Notes under the pieces: generated by a model
What the model was told of the DNA's origin: nothing
Databases searched by the model: none
The model's input: only the letters and a program-made list of their open reading frames with translations
Source: Streptomyces carpinensis
GTDB taxonomy: Bacteria; Actinomycetota; Actinomycetes; Streptomycetales; Streptomycetaceae
Assembly: GCF_002154505.1 (NCBI RefSeq)
Contig: NZ_MUBM01000024.1
Location: 1 to 40,745, forward strand
Length of the DNA: 40,745 nucleotides
Direction of reading: 5' to 3'
Position numbers and translations under genes: made by a program
Part shown: positions 1 through 8,261 of the stretch, piece by piece
Position numbering within the stretch: position 1 is the stretch's first letter
Layout of the letters: each line of letters begins with the position of its first letter

Positions 1-9
1 GGGCGATGG

Positions 10-1104
10 GTGCGGTCCAGCGAGGTGACGTCCGTGGGCGGGGCGGACGGCGGAAGACGCGCGCACGACGAGCGGCGCAACGTTTCTGATGCCGCCGGTG
101 TGGTGGTGCTGGGCGCCTGCGCCACCTGGTCGCTGGTCACGGGCACCCTGAACGAGGGCCGGCCCGAGGGCGTGCTGCTCGCCGTGCTGGCCGTGGCCGC
201 CGGGTACGCGGCGGGCCGTATGGGCGGCGCGCTGCTGCCGGTGGCCGCGCCCTGCGCCGGGGCGCTGGCCGGTCCGGCGCTGGTGGTGGCCGTCCCCGGG
301 CTGGCCGCGGGGCCGCGGTTCGCCGCCCCGCTGGGTCACGCCGGTGCCACCGCCGGCCTGCTGGCCCTGTCCGTGGGTGCCGCCTGCTGCGCCGCCTGGG
401 CCGCGTCCGCCCCGGCCCTGCGGATCGCGCTGCGCGCCTTGGCCGTCGCGATCGTGCTGACGGCGGCCGTGCTCGGCTCGAGCAGCGGGGTGGTCTGCTG
501 CACAGTTGTGCTGCTCTGCTCGCTCGCCGCGGGCCGGATGCGCCGACGCGGCCCCGGCATCGCGGGCCTCGCCCTCGTGGCGGCCGCGGTCACCGGGACT
601 AGTTGGGCTCTTGCCGCCCGGATCCTGCCCGACGGGCTCACCGAGTCCCTGGAGGGCTGGCTGACCCCGCGCCGCGTCGAGCTGTGGCGGGACGCCCTGC
701 GCCTCGCCCACCGAAACGCGGGCCTGGGTGCCGGACCGGACCGCTTCGGGGAGTTCAGTCCGACGGCGGCGCAGGCCCTGCAACCCGACGGCAAGCCGCA
801 CTCGGCGCTGTTCCAGCAGGCGGCCGAGCAGGGGCTGATCGGTGTGGGGCTGCTGGCGTTGGCGTACGGCTGGATGCTCTACGCGCTGTTGCGCACCGCG
901 CGGCCTACGCCGCTCGCCCTCACCGCGGGCGCGGCGCTGACGGCGCTGGCGGTGATCGCCACGGTCGGTGACGCGCTGAGCTTCACCGCCGTCTCCGTGG
1001 GCGCGGGCCTCCTGGCCGGGATGGCCACGGCACACCCGCTGGCCGACGAGGCCGGCGCGACGGTGACGCGGGAACGGCCCGGGCGCGACCGGATGACGCC
1101 GTGA
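10..1104 (+). CDS. O-antigen ligase/polymerase-like membrane protein
   Basis: A 364-residue polytopic membrane protein, with hydrophobic stretches over most of residues 28-200 and 270-345. Between them is a soluble segment (about 205-270) of the kind seen in Wzy/WaaL-type ligases: RRVELWRDALRLAHRN, then GLGAGPDRF and KPHSALFQQAAEQGLIGVG. Known members join or transfer polysaccharide or teichoic-like glycans on the outer face of the membrane; the substrate here is unknown. The frame is open to the first base of the window, so the GTG start at 10 is provisional and the gene may begin upstream. The protein is shorter than many family members. No partner glycan genes are visible downstream, where the DNA becomes decayed. 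Confidence 0.7.
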   Translation: MRSSEVTSVGGADGGRRAHDERRNVSDAAGVVVLGACATWSLVTGTLNEGRPEGVLLAVLAVAAGYAAGRMGGALLPVAAPCAGALAGPALVVAVPGLAAGPRFAAPLGHAGATAGLLALSVGAACCAAWAASAPALRIALRALAVAIVLTAAVLGSSSGVVCCTVVLLCSLAAGRMRRRGPGIAGLALVAAAVTGTSWALAARILPDGLTESLEGWLTPRRVELWRDALRLAHRNAGLGAGPDRFGEFSPTAAQALQPDGKPHSALFQQAAEQGLIGVGLLALAYGWMLYALLRTARPTPLALTAGAALTALAVIATVGDALSFTAVSVGAGLLAGMATAHPLADEAGATVTRERPGRDRMTP

Positions 1105-1363
1105 CGAACCCCGGGCTGCGGTCACCAACTCCGCGATCATGAACGGTCGTGACCGACGACCAGGGTGTGCCTGCCCGCAGTCGGCGAGCCGGCCGCGGCT
1201 GCGGTGACGTCGTACCCCTCGTGTCGGGGGGAACACCCCCGGCCGGGGCAAGTCCCCGACACGGAAGGTCCCGAGCAGGCCTCCCCTGTCCTGCGCCCGC
1301 TGCGCCTTGAGAGTCCAGCGCGTGGTCCGCACGCCCGCTTCGAGCACCCCCTGCTCCGCACCT

Positions 1364-1552
1364 TATCTGCTCGGCTTCTCCACCCGCCGGGTCGAGAAGC
1401 TGGCTGACTCCCTCGGTGTCCCAGGTCAGCGCGATGGCCAAGCACCTGGACGAGCAGGTCACCGTGTTCCGCAACCGGCCGTTGGACGCCGGACCATACA
1501 CGTTCGTCTGGATGGACGCGCTGACCCAGAAGGTGCGGGAGGGCGGCCGGAT
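1364..1552 (+). mobile_element. IS256-family transposase remnant (frameshifted)
   Basis: Two adjoining frames together give an internal piece of an IS256/mutator-type transposase. Frame 2 reads YLLGFSTRRVEKLADSLGV, then the match moves to frame 0 at about 1416 and reads SQVSAMAKHLDEQV followed by RNRPLDAGPYTFVWMDAL and TQKVREGGRI. These are hallmark blocks around the first catalytic Asp (WMDAL). The few residues normally joining LGV to SQVS are missing, so a short deletion caused the shift. N- and C-terminal parts are absent, and no terminal inverted repeats were recognised. This is a dead fragment. Confidence 0.8.
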
Positions 1553-1885
1553 CAGGACCAGCCTAGTGCGGAGCGAAGTCCTCGTACCGGGGCGAGGCTT
1601 GGCTACAGCCTCACGCACGGACACGGTCACCGTCTCTCCGAACGCGCTCTTGACCGTGCTCTACCCGATCGGGCGGTACGTCCGACGGCCGGCCCGTCAG
1701 ACCGCCCGCTCGCCACCGCCGTCGGCACTGCCAGCGCAGGATGTGGCCGACTACGCGACCGCCTCTGAGCCCAAGGGTCCGGCGGGCGGTTCGCGACCCA
1801 GGGCGGGGTTATCCACAGCCTCCCGCGCGAAGAGCCGCAGGGCCGTACGGTGCTGCTCCACTGATCACAAGCACGGGGGTGTGGC
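1553..1885. other. non-coding/decayed stretch
   Basis: No gene is supported here. Open frames exist on both strands, as expected for high-GC DNA, but none has a recognisable domain or a convincing start. It separates the transposase remnant from the small ORF at 1886 and is probably decayed DNA. Confidence 0.4.
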
Positions 1886-2269
1886 ATGCCGTACCGGGTT
1901 GATCTCGCGTTCCAGGTCGAGGAGACGCTCGAGGAGCTTCCGGAGGAAGGGCGGCAGGAGGTCATGCAGACGATCGCCGCGGCGCTCGTCGAGACCGAGT
2001 CGCGGCAGGCGCCGGGCGGGCTGGATGGCGCGCTGCAGCACAGTTCGCCGGGCTCGCGCTTCACCAGATCCTTGCCCTTGCGATCGCGGACATCTGCGTC
2101 AAACGCGCACGATGACTGCGCTCCAGCTCCGGGCAGGCCGTCGCACGAGGTCAGGGCGCTGGCGACAACGTGGTCGATCGGTGTGCCGCCCGGTCAGCGT
2201 CGGCAACCCCGGCATATGGCGTACTTCGTGCGCTGGAGGGGCTTGGTTCAGGGATGTCGACGAACGTGA
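1886..2269 (+). pseudogene. broken small ORF, possibly a RelE-like or similar small protein
   Basis: The first ~50 residues look like a real small-protein start: MPYRVDLAFQVEETLEEL, then PEEGRQEVMQTIAAALVE and GGLDGALQ, preceded by a G-rich stretch (gggggtgtggc). The layout of an alternating strand followed by an amphipathic helix resembles small RelE/ParE-like or uncharacterised Streptomyces proteins. After about residue 52 the frame loses protein character (Ser/Arg-rich), while another frame reads QFAGLALHQILALAIAD and VKRAR before a stop near 2113. This suggests a frameshift near 2040. The identity is uncertain. Confidence 0.35.
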
Positions 2270-2299
2270 TGCGGTGATGCCGCGGAACCTCCGTCACTT

Positions 2300-2630
2300 G
2301 TGCGGAGGACTGGCCGCGGGACAGCGGGAGCAGGCACGTGGCGGCCATTCCGGCCAGGATGAGGGCGCAGCTGGCCCATGCCGGAAGCGGCAGGTGCTCG
2401 TGCAGGAAGAGCATGCCTATAGGGCCGCTGCCAGTGGTTCGGCGAGGCTGAGGGTCCCGGCGGTGGTCGCCCGCACGCGGCTGAGGCCAGCGGTGAACAG
2501 CCATTACGCTCCCCGGTGCACGACAGCACCACCATCGCGTTGGTCACCTGGCTGGGGCTGGCCACCACCGCCGCCGTAGCAGGTGCCGGCAGCCACGCCA
2601 AGGAAGGCCAGGACGGGGCGTCTTGCTGAG
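2300..2630 (-). pseudogene. EamA/DMT-family transporter C-terminal remnant
   Basis: The reverse strand carries pieces of the second EamA domain of a drug/metabolite transporter. They are FLGVAAGTCYGG, then GLSRVRATTAGTLSLAEP, then LAAAL, and after a one-base loss GMLFLHEHLPLPAW and CALILAGMAATCLLPLSRG. The LAAAL/GMLF break is a single missing base inside the conserved LAEPLxAAxxGxLxLxE motif. The upstream part is shuffled over at least two frames, and the N-terminal EamA domain is absent. It cannot encode a working transporter. Confidence 0.75.
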
Positions 2631-3173
2631 TCTTGCTGACCTGCGAGGACAGCACCACCCAGAATGAACCAGCACGCCCGATCAAGGATTCGATTCCACT
2701 CCCGAACGCCTTCCAGTCGATGACCCTGCCGGTCGCCGCAACGGTGAGGTCGGGGATCCGTCACGTGCGTCGAACACGATCATCCGCGCCCTTCCATCTC
2801 GTTGCTGGCTCGGTGCCGAGTCGCGTGGAGCCCGGGCCACGGCTCGGTCACTCGTCCAGGCAGCATCGAGGCTTCGACAGGTTCACGCCGTGCCGCCAGG
2901 CGCTCCGGTACCCGAGGAGCGTTGTGCGCCGTGATGTCTTGCAGCTGGTCAAGTCCCCGGTCACGCTCCTCCATACGCGCCCGATGCGTGAGCGACTGCC
3001 CGGCGCAGGCCATCATGAGCGGGCCAAGCAGGAAGCCACGCGGCGCTGAGGCGCCAGGCGGCCCGCCGGTATCAGCCCGGTCTGCGGGATGCGGATGCGC
3101 GGCCGGTGGGGACCGGGTCGGCGGAGGTGGCCGGCTCGGCCTGAACGTGGAGGCAGCAGAGCAGGACGTCCCG
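2631..3173. other. gap without a recognisable gene
   Basis: Several 60-180-codon frames overlap on both strands, but none has a known motif, a good ribosome-binding site or a clean codon pattern. I see no RNA gene or repeat. It continues the decayed stretch that begins at about 1.1 kb. Confidence 0.4.
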
Positions 3174-3800
3174 TCACACTCCGCCGCTGGGCAGAACGGC
3201 GAACGCCTCGTGCAGGACTTGTGCGAAGTCCTCGACCGAGGGCGGCGGCCCGGTCGGCGCGCCGTCGCGGGTGGTAAAGGCGATCAGGGCACTGCGTATG
3301 GCGGCGACCGAGGCACGGGCCAGGACGGAGGCGTGCAGGGCGCGGGTGCGTGCCAGTTCGTCCGGTGACCGGCGTGCGAGACGGTCGGCGAGTGCTTCGG
3401 CTATGCCGTCCTCGAAGTCGGCGAGCACGCTGGTGCGCCGTGCGCCGGTGGACAGGGCGCGGGGCGGCGCGCCGACGAAGAGGATGCCAAGACCGCCGTC
3501 AAGGTCCTGGGCGGCAGCAAGCAGGCCATTGAGGACGGCGGTGTAAGGCGGCTCACTCGACGGGCGGCCGGCGATCTCCTTCGCGAGCAGCGGTACGAAG
3601 TCGAGGACCTCGGCGAAGACCAGGTCCTCCTTCGAGGGGAAGTAGCGGAAGAAGGTGCGTTCGGTCACACCGGCCGCCGCGGCGATGTCCTTGACCGTCG
3701 TCTCCTGGTAGCCGCGCTCCGCGAACATTCGGGTGGCTGCACGCAGCAAGCTCCCGCGTGTGGCGGCCTTTTTCCGGTCTCGCCTGCCCGTCTCCTGCAC
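3174..3800 (-). CDS. TetR-family transcriptional regulator
   Basis: A TetR repressor of 208 residues. The N-terminal HTH reads LLRAATRMFAERGYQETTV, then KDIAAAAGVTERTFFRYF and PSKEDLVF, which is the canonical TetR/AcrR signature. The rest is a helical ligand-binding domain. I chose the GTG at 3800 (VQETGRRDRKKAATR...) because GGAGGAG lies six bases before it. The ATG at 3878 has no Shine-Dalgarno sequence and lies inside the presumed operator. Divergent from the LmeA-like remnant and MmpL gene, it probably represses that unit and itself through the duplicated palindrome at 3867-3910. The ligand is unknown. Confidence 0.88.
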   Translation of the reverse strand: MQETGRRDRKKAATRGSLLRAATRMFAERGYQETTVKDIAAAAGVTERTFFRYFPSKEDLVFAEVLDFVPLLAKEIAGRPSSEPPYTAVLNGLLAAAQDLDGGLGILFVGAPPRALSTGARRTSVLADFEDGIAEALADRLARRSPDELARTRALHASVLARASVAAIRSALIAFTTRDGAPTGPPPSVEDFAQVLHEAFAVLPSGGV

Positions 3801-3866
3801 GTCCTGCTCCTCCACGCATTCATCCTGGCATGCCCGCCATCCGGGCTCGGCAGCACACTCACGAAA

Positions 3867-3910
3867 AGTGTCAGTCATGACAGTATGTGTATCGTGTCAG
3901 TCATGACACT
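3867..3910. promoter_or_regulatory. tandem TetR-type operator
   Basis: The 15-mer GTGTCAGTCATGACA occurs twice, at 3868-3882 and 3894-3908, exactly 26 bp apart. Each copy is an inverted repeat, TGTCA-GTCA-TGACA; the second extends to six-base arms (GTGTCA/TGACAC). It lies between the divergent TetR gene and the LmeA/MmpL unit. Assignment to the TetR protein at 3174-3800 is inferred from position. Confidence 0.7.
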
Positions 3911-3915
3911 TTCTG

Positions 3916-4501
3916 GTGGGCTGGTCTCCAGGCTGCGCTTGCGGCGCCGGCCTTACGGCAGAGGCAGTGGTCCAGGACCGGATCGCCGGTCGGCTCGCCG
4001 ACCCTGGCCGGGAAGCGCCTCGGCACGAGACCGGCGGTCGGGCTTGGCGGCACGCCCGCGCTGTTGCAACTGGAGCGCGGCAGCCTCCCGGATGTCGAGC
4101 TGACGGCGCACGGGGTGTCCGCCCGGCACATGACCGGCCTCGGCATCGAGGCCCACCTCCGTAAGGTGCGCCGGAGCGGGAAGGGAAGCGTGGTCGATTC
4201 GTCCACCGTGACCGTCGACGTCAACTCCGCCTCCCTGGCCGGCGCCGGCGCGAGTCGCCCGAACAGCGTGGTGGTGCCCGGCCCCGTGAACGGACGGCTG
4301 GTCGTGCATCTCGGCCATGGCCATGCCGGTGCCCTGGCCGTCCCCGTCTCGCCTGTCCTGGACGGCCGGACGATCCGCGTCACGACCGGTCGGCCCACGT
4401 TCACAGGAAGTCCCCTCCCCGACGCCCTGACGAAGAAGATCACGGCCAAGGTCGCCCGCGCCGTGGCCCTGAGCGGCGGCCCTGCCGCCTTCCGTGCCTG
4501 A
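3916..4501 (+). pseudogene. LmeA-like (DUF2993) lipid-binding protein remnant, frameshifted
   Basis: The main frame holds a DUF2993/LmeA-like domain: VGLGGTPALLQLERGSLPDV, ELTAHGVSARHMTGLGIEA, later VVVPGPVNGRLVVHLG and LPDALTKKITAKVARAVAL. The N-terminal part sits in another frame (LTAEAVVQDRIAGRLAD), and the two join at about 4005, where AD should run into AGKRLGTRP. This shows a frameshift. The membrane anchor or signal segment expected before AEAVVQD is also missing. Intact relatives are exported phospholipid-binding proteins, LmeA acting in mycobacterial lipomannan synthesis. Position beside an MmpL transporter suggests an envelope-lipid role before it broke. The gene ends about 85 bp before the transporter start. 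Confidence 0.65.
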
Positions 4502-4586
4502 CCCCGTACCGCCCGGCCCCGTACGCCGGTTCCTCGCCGGACGTGCCGCTCAACCCTGCAAGTCACCCTCAAGGAGCACTTTTTCC

Positions 4587-6836
4587 ATGGCTTCCCTCCT
4601 CTACCGGCTCGGCCGCGGTGCCTTCCGGCATCGCCGGGCGGTGCTGGCCGCCTGGCTGCTGGTGCTGACCGCGGTGGTCACCTGCGTGATCACGTTCGGC
4701 GGCACGACCGACGACGAGTTCACCGTCCCGGGCTCACCGGCCCAGACCGCGATGGACACCCTCAAGAAGGAGCTGCCCTCGGCGGCCGGGACCAGCGCCC
4801 AGGTCGTCTTCGTCGCCCCCAAGGGCCACAAGATCACCGAGCCGCAGTACGCGAAGGCGGTCAGCGCCACCATGGCGAAGGCCGACAAGGCTCCGCAGGT
4901 CGTCGGCGTCACCGACCCCGTGCAGAGCAAGGTCATATCGCCTGACCGCACAGCCGCGCTCGGCCAGGTTCGCTACCAAGTCAGCCGCGCCGGCCTGCAC
5001 GACGACAGCCTCACCTCGCTGGAGAAGACCACCCAGCCCGCAAAGGATGCCGGGCTGACGGTTGAGGTCGGCGGATCCGCGTACGGCAGCAGCAAGAGCA
5101 CGGGCCACACCAAGGAACTGATGGGCGTGGCCGTCGCCCTCGTCGTCCTCACGATCACTTTCGGCTCGCTGTTCGCGGCCGGCATGCCGCTGCTGACGGC
5201 GATCACCAGTGTGGCCGTCACCCTGCTCGGCCTCTCGGCCCTCACCGGGGTGCTGACCATCTCCAGCACCGCGCCTTCCCTGGCCTCGATGCTGGGCCTT
5301 GCGGTCGGTATCGACTATGCCCTGTTCATCCTCTCCCGCCACCGCTCCCAGCTCGCCACCGGCATGGATACCGAGGAGTCCGCCGCCCGGGCCACCGCCA
5401 CCGCGGGCAGCGCGGTCGTCTTCGCCGGCTTGACGGTGATCATCGCGCTGTGCGGGCTGGCCGTCGTCCGCATTCCGTTCCTGACCGTGATGGGTCTGGG
5501 CGGCGCCGGTGCCGTCCTCATCGCGGTGGGCGTCTCCACCACGCTCCTGCCGGCCTTGATGGGCTTCGCAGGTGAACGGCTGCGGCCCAGGCCGGGCTCG
5601 CGCGCCGCCCGCCGCGAGCAGGCCGCGCACGGCACCGGGCACGGCGGACGCCGCACGATGGGCGAGCGCTGGGGCAGGGTCGCTATCCGCCGGCCGCTGC
5701 TGACCCTGCTGGCCGTCCTGATCGGTCTGCTCGCCGTCGCGGTCCCGGCCAGGGATCTCCAACTGGCCCTGCCCGACAACGGATCCGCCCCCACGAGCAG
5801 CAGCCAGCGGCAGGCGTACGACACCATCTCCGAGAAGTTCGGGCCCGGCTTCAACGGGCCGCTCCTCGTACACGCCGACACCTCCCGCGCCACGGACCCG
5901 CAAGCGGCCGCCGCCACGCTCGTCAAGGACCTGAAGGCCGCCGACGGGGTCGCCGCAGTCGGCAAGCCTCAGGTCATCGACCACGGGGACGCGGCCGTCA
6001 TCCAGGTGGTACCGAAGACCGGACCCTCGGACCAGAAGACGAAGGACCTCGTCCAGCACATCCGCGACGAGGCACCCACCTGGCAGCAGCAGACACAGGC
6101 CGAAGTCTCGGTGACCGGTACGACCGCCGTGAACATCGACGTCTCCGACCGGCTGGCGAGCTCTCTGATCCCCTTCGCACTCGTTGTCGTCGGCCTGTCA
6201 CTGGTGTTGTTGCTGCTGGTCTTCCGCTCGGTGGTTGTCCCGTTGAAGGCCAGCCTGGGCTTCCTGCTGTCGGTGGCCGCCACCTTCGGCGCGGTCGTGG
6301 CCGTGTTCCAGTGGGGCTGGCTCGCGAGCGCGCTCGGCGTCGCGGAGACCGGTCCGGTGGTCAGTATCCTGCCCATCCTGGTGATGGCGGTGTTGTTCGG
6401 ACTCGCCATGGACTACGAGGTGTTCATGGTCAGCCGCATGCGCGAGGCACATGTCCATGGCGCCGCACCGCGAGAGGCCGTGCTGGCCGGCTCGCGCCAC
6501 GCCTCCCGCGTGGTCACCGCCGCCGCCCTCATCATGTTCGCGGTGTTCGCGAGCTTCTTCCCCGGCGGCAGCACCATGCTCAAGCCGATCGCCTTCGCCC
6601 TCGCCGTCGGCGTCTTCATCGACGCCTTCCTGGTCCGCATGACCCTGGTCCCGGCGGTCCTCGCGCTTGTGGGCAGGGCGGGCTGGTGGCTGCCGAAGTG
6701 GCTGGACCGGCTGCTGCCCGACCTCGACATCGAGGGCGAACGGCTGGCGGCGGATCGGCAGAAGGACCGCACCGACGGGCACGGTCCCGGTCTGCCCGTC
6801 GCGGTCGGCGGGGCCTTGCAGGAGGACCCGCACTGA
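4587..6836 (+). CDS. MmpL-family RND transporter
   Basis: A 749-residue MmpL/RND exporter made of two repeats, each with one TM segment, an extracytoplasmic loop and a five-TM block. Diagnostic motifs are GLAVGIDYALFILSRHR (about residue 240) and FGLAMDYEVFMVSRMREA (about 605), which hold the proton-relay Asp-Tyr pairs. The start at 4587 is preceded by AAGGAG ten bases upstream; the in-frame ATG at 4494 would add a non-hydrophobic tail overlapping the upstream remnant. Family members export lipids, polyketides or siderophores, or confer drug efflux. It is probably controlled by the divergent TetR. A strong stem-loop follows the stop. Confidence 0.93.
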   Translation: MASLLYRLGRGAFRHRRAVLAAWLLVLTAVVTCVITFGGTTDDEFTVPGSPAQTAMDTLKKELPSAAGTSAQVVFVAPKGHKITEPQYAKAVSATMAKADKAPQVVGVTDPVQSKVISPDRTAALGQVRYQVSRAGLHDDSLTSLEKTTQPAKDAGLTVEVGGSAYGSSKSTGHTKELMGVAVALVVLTITFGSLFAAGMPLLTAITSVAVTLLGLSALTGVLTISSTAPSLASMLGLAVGIDYALFILSRHRSQLATGMDTEESAARATATAGSAVVFAGLTVIIALCGLAVVRIPFLTVMGLGGAGAVLIAVGVSTTLLPALMGFAGERLRPRPGSRAARREQAAHGTGHGGRRTMGERWGRVAIRRPLLTLLAVLIGLLAVAVPARDLQLALPDNGSAPTSSSQRQAYDTISEKFGPGFNGPLLVHADTSRATDPQAAAATLVKDLKAADGVAAVGKPQVIDHGDAAVIQVVPKTGPSDQKTKDLVQHIRDEAPTWQQQTQAEVSVTGTTAVNIDVSDRLASSLIPFALVVVGLSLVLLLLVFRSVVVPLKASLGFLLSVAATFGAVVAVFQWGWLASALGVAETGPVVSILPILVMAVLFGLAMDYEVFMVSRMREAHVHGAAPREAVLAGSRHASRVVTAAALIMFAVFASFFPGGSTMLKPIAFALAVGVFIDAFLVRMTLVPAVLALVGRAGWWLPKWLDRLLPDLDIEGERLAADRQKDRTDGHGPGLPVAVGGALQEDPH

Positions 6837-6860
6837 CAGAGCGGACGGCGCTGAGCCGAC

Positions 6861-6901
6861 CGGAGTCCGTGGCCGTCACCCGGTCACGGACTCCGCTGTT
6901 T
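6861..6901. terminator. bidirectional stem-loop terminator
   Basis: The 11-bp arms cggagtccgtg (6861-6871) and cacggactccg (6885-6895) pair perfectly around a 13-nt loop, followed by ctgtttt. It lies between the convergent MmpL gene (stop 6836) and serine hydrolase gene (stop 6914), so it can serve both. Confidence 0.8.
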
Positions 6902-6913
6902 TCGGTGCTCGCT

Positions 6914-8098
6914 TTACGAGTTGAGGTGGACTCCGATGCGCACGAACGCCTGCACGAGCGGGACCGGCGGTACCACGGGTGACATGACCTGCGAGCCGAA
7001 GTGGACGATGACGAGGTCCAGGCCCGGCGAGACGAAGAGCCGCTGGCCGTGGATGCCGCTGGCCATGTAGGAGTCGTAAGGGTCGTTCAGGATCCACCAC
7101 AGGTCGTGGTAGGAGAGCGTGGCCGGTGAGGCGGGAGGTGCGGCCGGGAAGCGGACCCGGCGGGGGTAGCCGTCGGGTACGCCGCTGGTGATCGTGCCGG
7201 CCACTTCCGCTGGGACCACCTGCCGGTCCCCCACCGCCCCGCCGCAGCGCAGCATCTCACCGAGCCGGGCCACATCGCGCGCCGTCGCGCTGAAGCCTCC
7301 GCAGGCGGCTTCGACGCCGTCGCCGTCCAGGATGTAGTACGCGTCCTCCTCCGCGCCGATCTTGGCCCACAGGAGGTCGCTGAGCAGGGCTGATGTGGTC
7401 AGGCCCGTGACCCGGCGAAGGACTTCCGCCAGGGTCTCCACGTTGCCGTTCTCGTAGCAGAACTCCTCTCCCGGGGCCCCGGTGGCGCGGGCCGTCAGGA
7501 GGTGCTCGCGAATGGTCGTAGGACCGCTGTAGCCGAACGGCCGCAGCTGAGAGGCGATCACCGCGTGATAACGCTGGGCCTCCATCGCCTTGTCGAAGCG
7601 GCGGCCCGCATAGCTCACCCGGGTGCCCATGTGCAGCAGGTCCTGCACCCGGGCGTCCCCGAAGGCAGTCCCAGCCAGTTCGGGGACATAGGCGGCGGCC
7701 GGGACGTTACGGTCCAGCAGCCCCCGGTGTGCCAGCGTCGCCGCGGCGAGGCCGAGGTAGGACTTGGCCGCCGAGGCGTTGAAGTGGGGCGTGTGCGCGT
7801 CGGCGCCGTGCAAGTAGCGCTCGTAGACCACCTGGCCGCGGTGCATCACCAGGAACGCGTCCGTCTGGACCGCGGCGAACAGGTCGGCGAGCTTGAGTGC
7901 GCCGGCGTCGGTGGTGACGAGGTCGAGGGCGTCGAGGTCGGCTTCACCGCGCGGCAGGGGACGTGCAGGCGCCTCGCCCCGCCAGACCCGTCGGCTAGGG
8001 GAGAGTTCGCGGCCCTGGGACGTGAAACGGCGAATCCAGCCCGGATCCGTATAGCCGCGGGTCCACATCAGATCACTCAGCGGGGCTGTCTCGGGCAT
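6914..8098 (-). CDS. beta-lactamase-fold serine hydrolase
   Basis: A 394-residue class C beta-lactamase/DD-peptidase-fold hydrolase without a clear signal peptide. The SxxK nucleophile motif is SAAK (Ser109, Lys112). A Tyr-x-Asn-like motif YEN occurs in FCYENGNVETLAEV, and a late HGQRLFV stands where KTG/HxG motifs usually lie. Spacing of SxxK near residue 110 resembles NylB-type 6-aminohexanoate-dimer hydrolases and related esterases rather than true beta-lactamases. AGGAG lies six bases before the ATG. It is divergent from an MFS carboxylate-type transporter, so it may release an acid from an ester or amide for the CoA-ligase pathway that follows; that role is inferred. Confidence 0.85.
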   Translation of the reverse strand: MPETAPLSDLMWTRGYTDPGWIRRFTSQGRELSPSRRVWRGEAPARPLPRGEADLDALDLVTTDAGALKLADLFAAVQTDAFLVMHRGQVVYERYLHGADAHTPHFNASAAKSYLGLAAATLAHRGLLDRNVPAAAYVPELAGTAFGDARVQDLLHMGTRVSYAGRRFDKAMEAQRYHAVIASQLRPFGYSGPTTIREHLLTARATGAPGEEFCYENGNVETLAEVLRRVTGLTTSALLSDLLWAKIGAEEDAYYILDGDGVEAACGGFSATARDVARLGEMLRCGGAVGDRQVVPAEVAGTITSGVPDGYPRRVRFPAAPPASPATLSYHDLWWILNDPYDSYMASGIHGQRLFVSPGLDLVIVHFGSQVMSPVVPPVPLVQAFVRIGVHLNS

Positions 8099-8211
8099 GG
8101 GTCACTCCTGTTTCGGATCAGGTTTTGCGAGCGCGGTGCTCGTCGAGGCGTTGACCTCGCGGCTGTCCGGCGCCTAGGTTGCCAAATCAATCGATCGCTA
8201 CCAGACAGCCT

Positions 8212-8225
8212 GTACGAGAACGTAC
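8212..8225. promoter_or_regulatory. inverted repeat in divergent promoter region
   Basis: GTACG-AGAA-CGTAC is a perfect 5-bp-arm palindrome 37 bp before the MFS start, in the 163-bp divergent region shared with the serine hydrolase. It could be an operator, perhaps for the TetR at 9605-10201, but nothing in the sequence proves this. Confidence 0.35.
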
Positions 8226-8261
8226 TCCCATTTCAATACTCGAGAGCCGCAGGAGTGCCCG

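Noticed and set aside
1221..1262. Inverted repeat gtgtcgggg / ccccgacac
   Set aside because: The 24-nt loop is long and the repeat lies over 100 bp from the nearest gene end in decayed DNA; not convincing as a terminator.
4734..6059. Long reverse-strand frame antisense to the MmpL gene
   Set aside because: It is a high-GC shadow rich in Gly/Arg/Asp with no motifs; the forward frame has clear MmpL signatures throughout.
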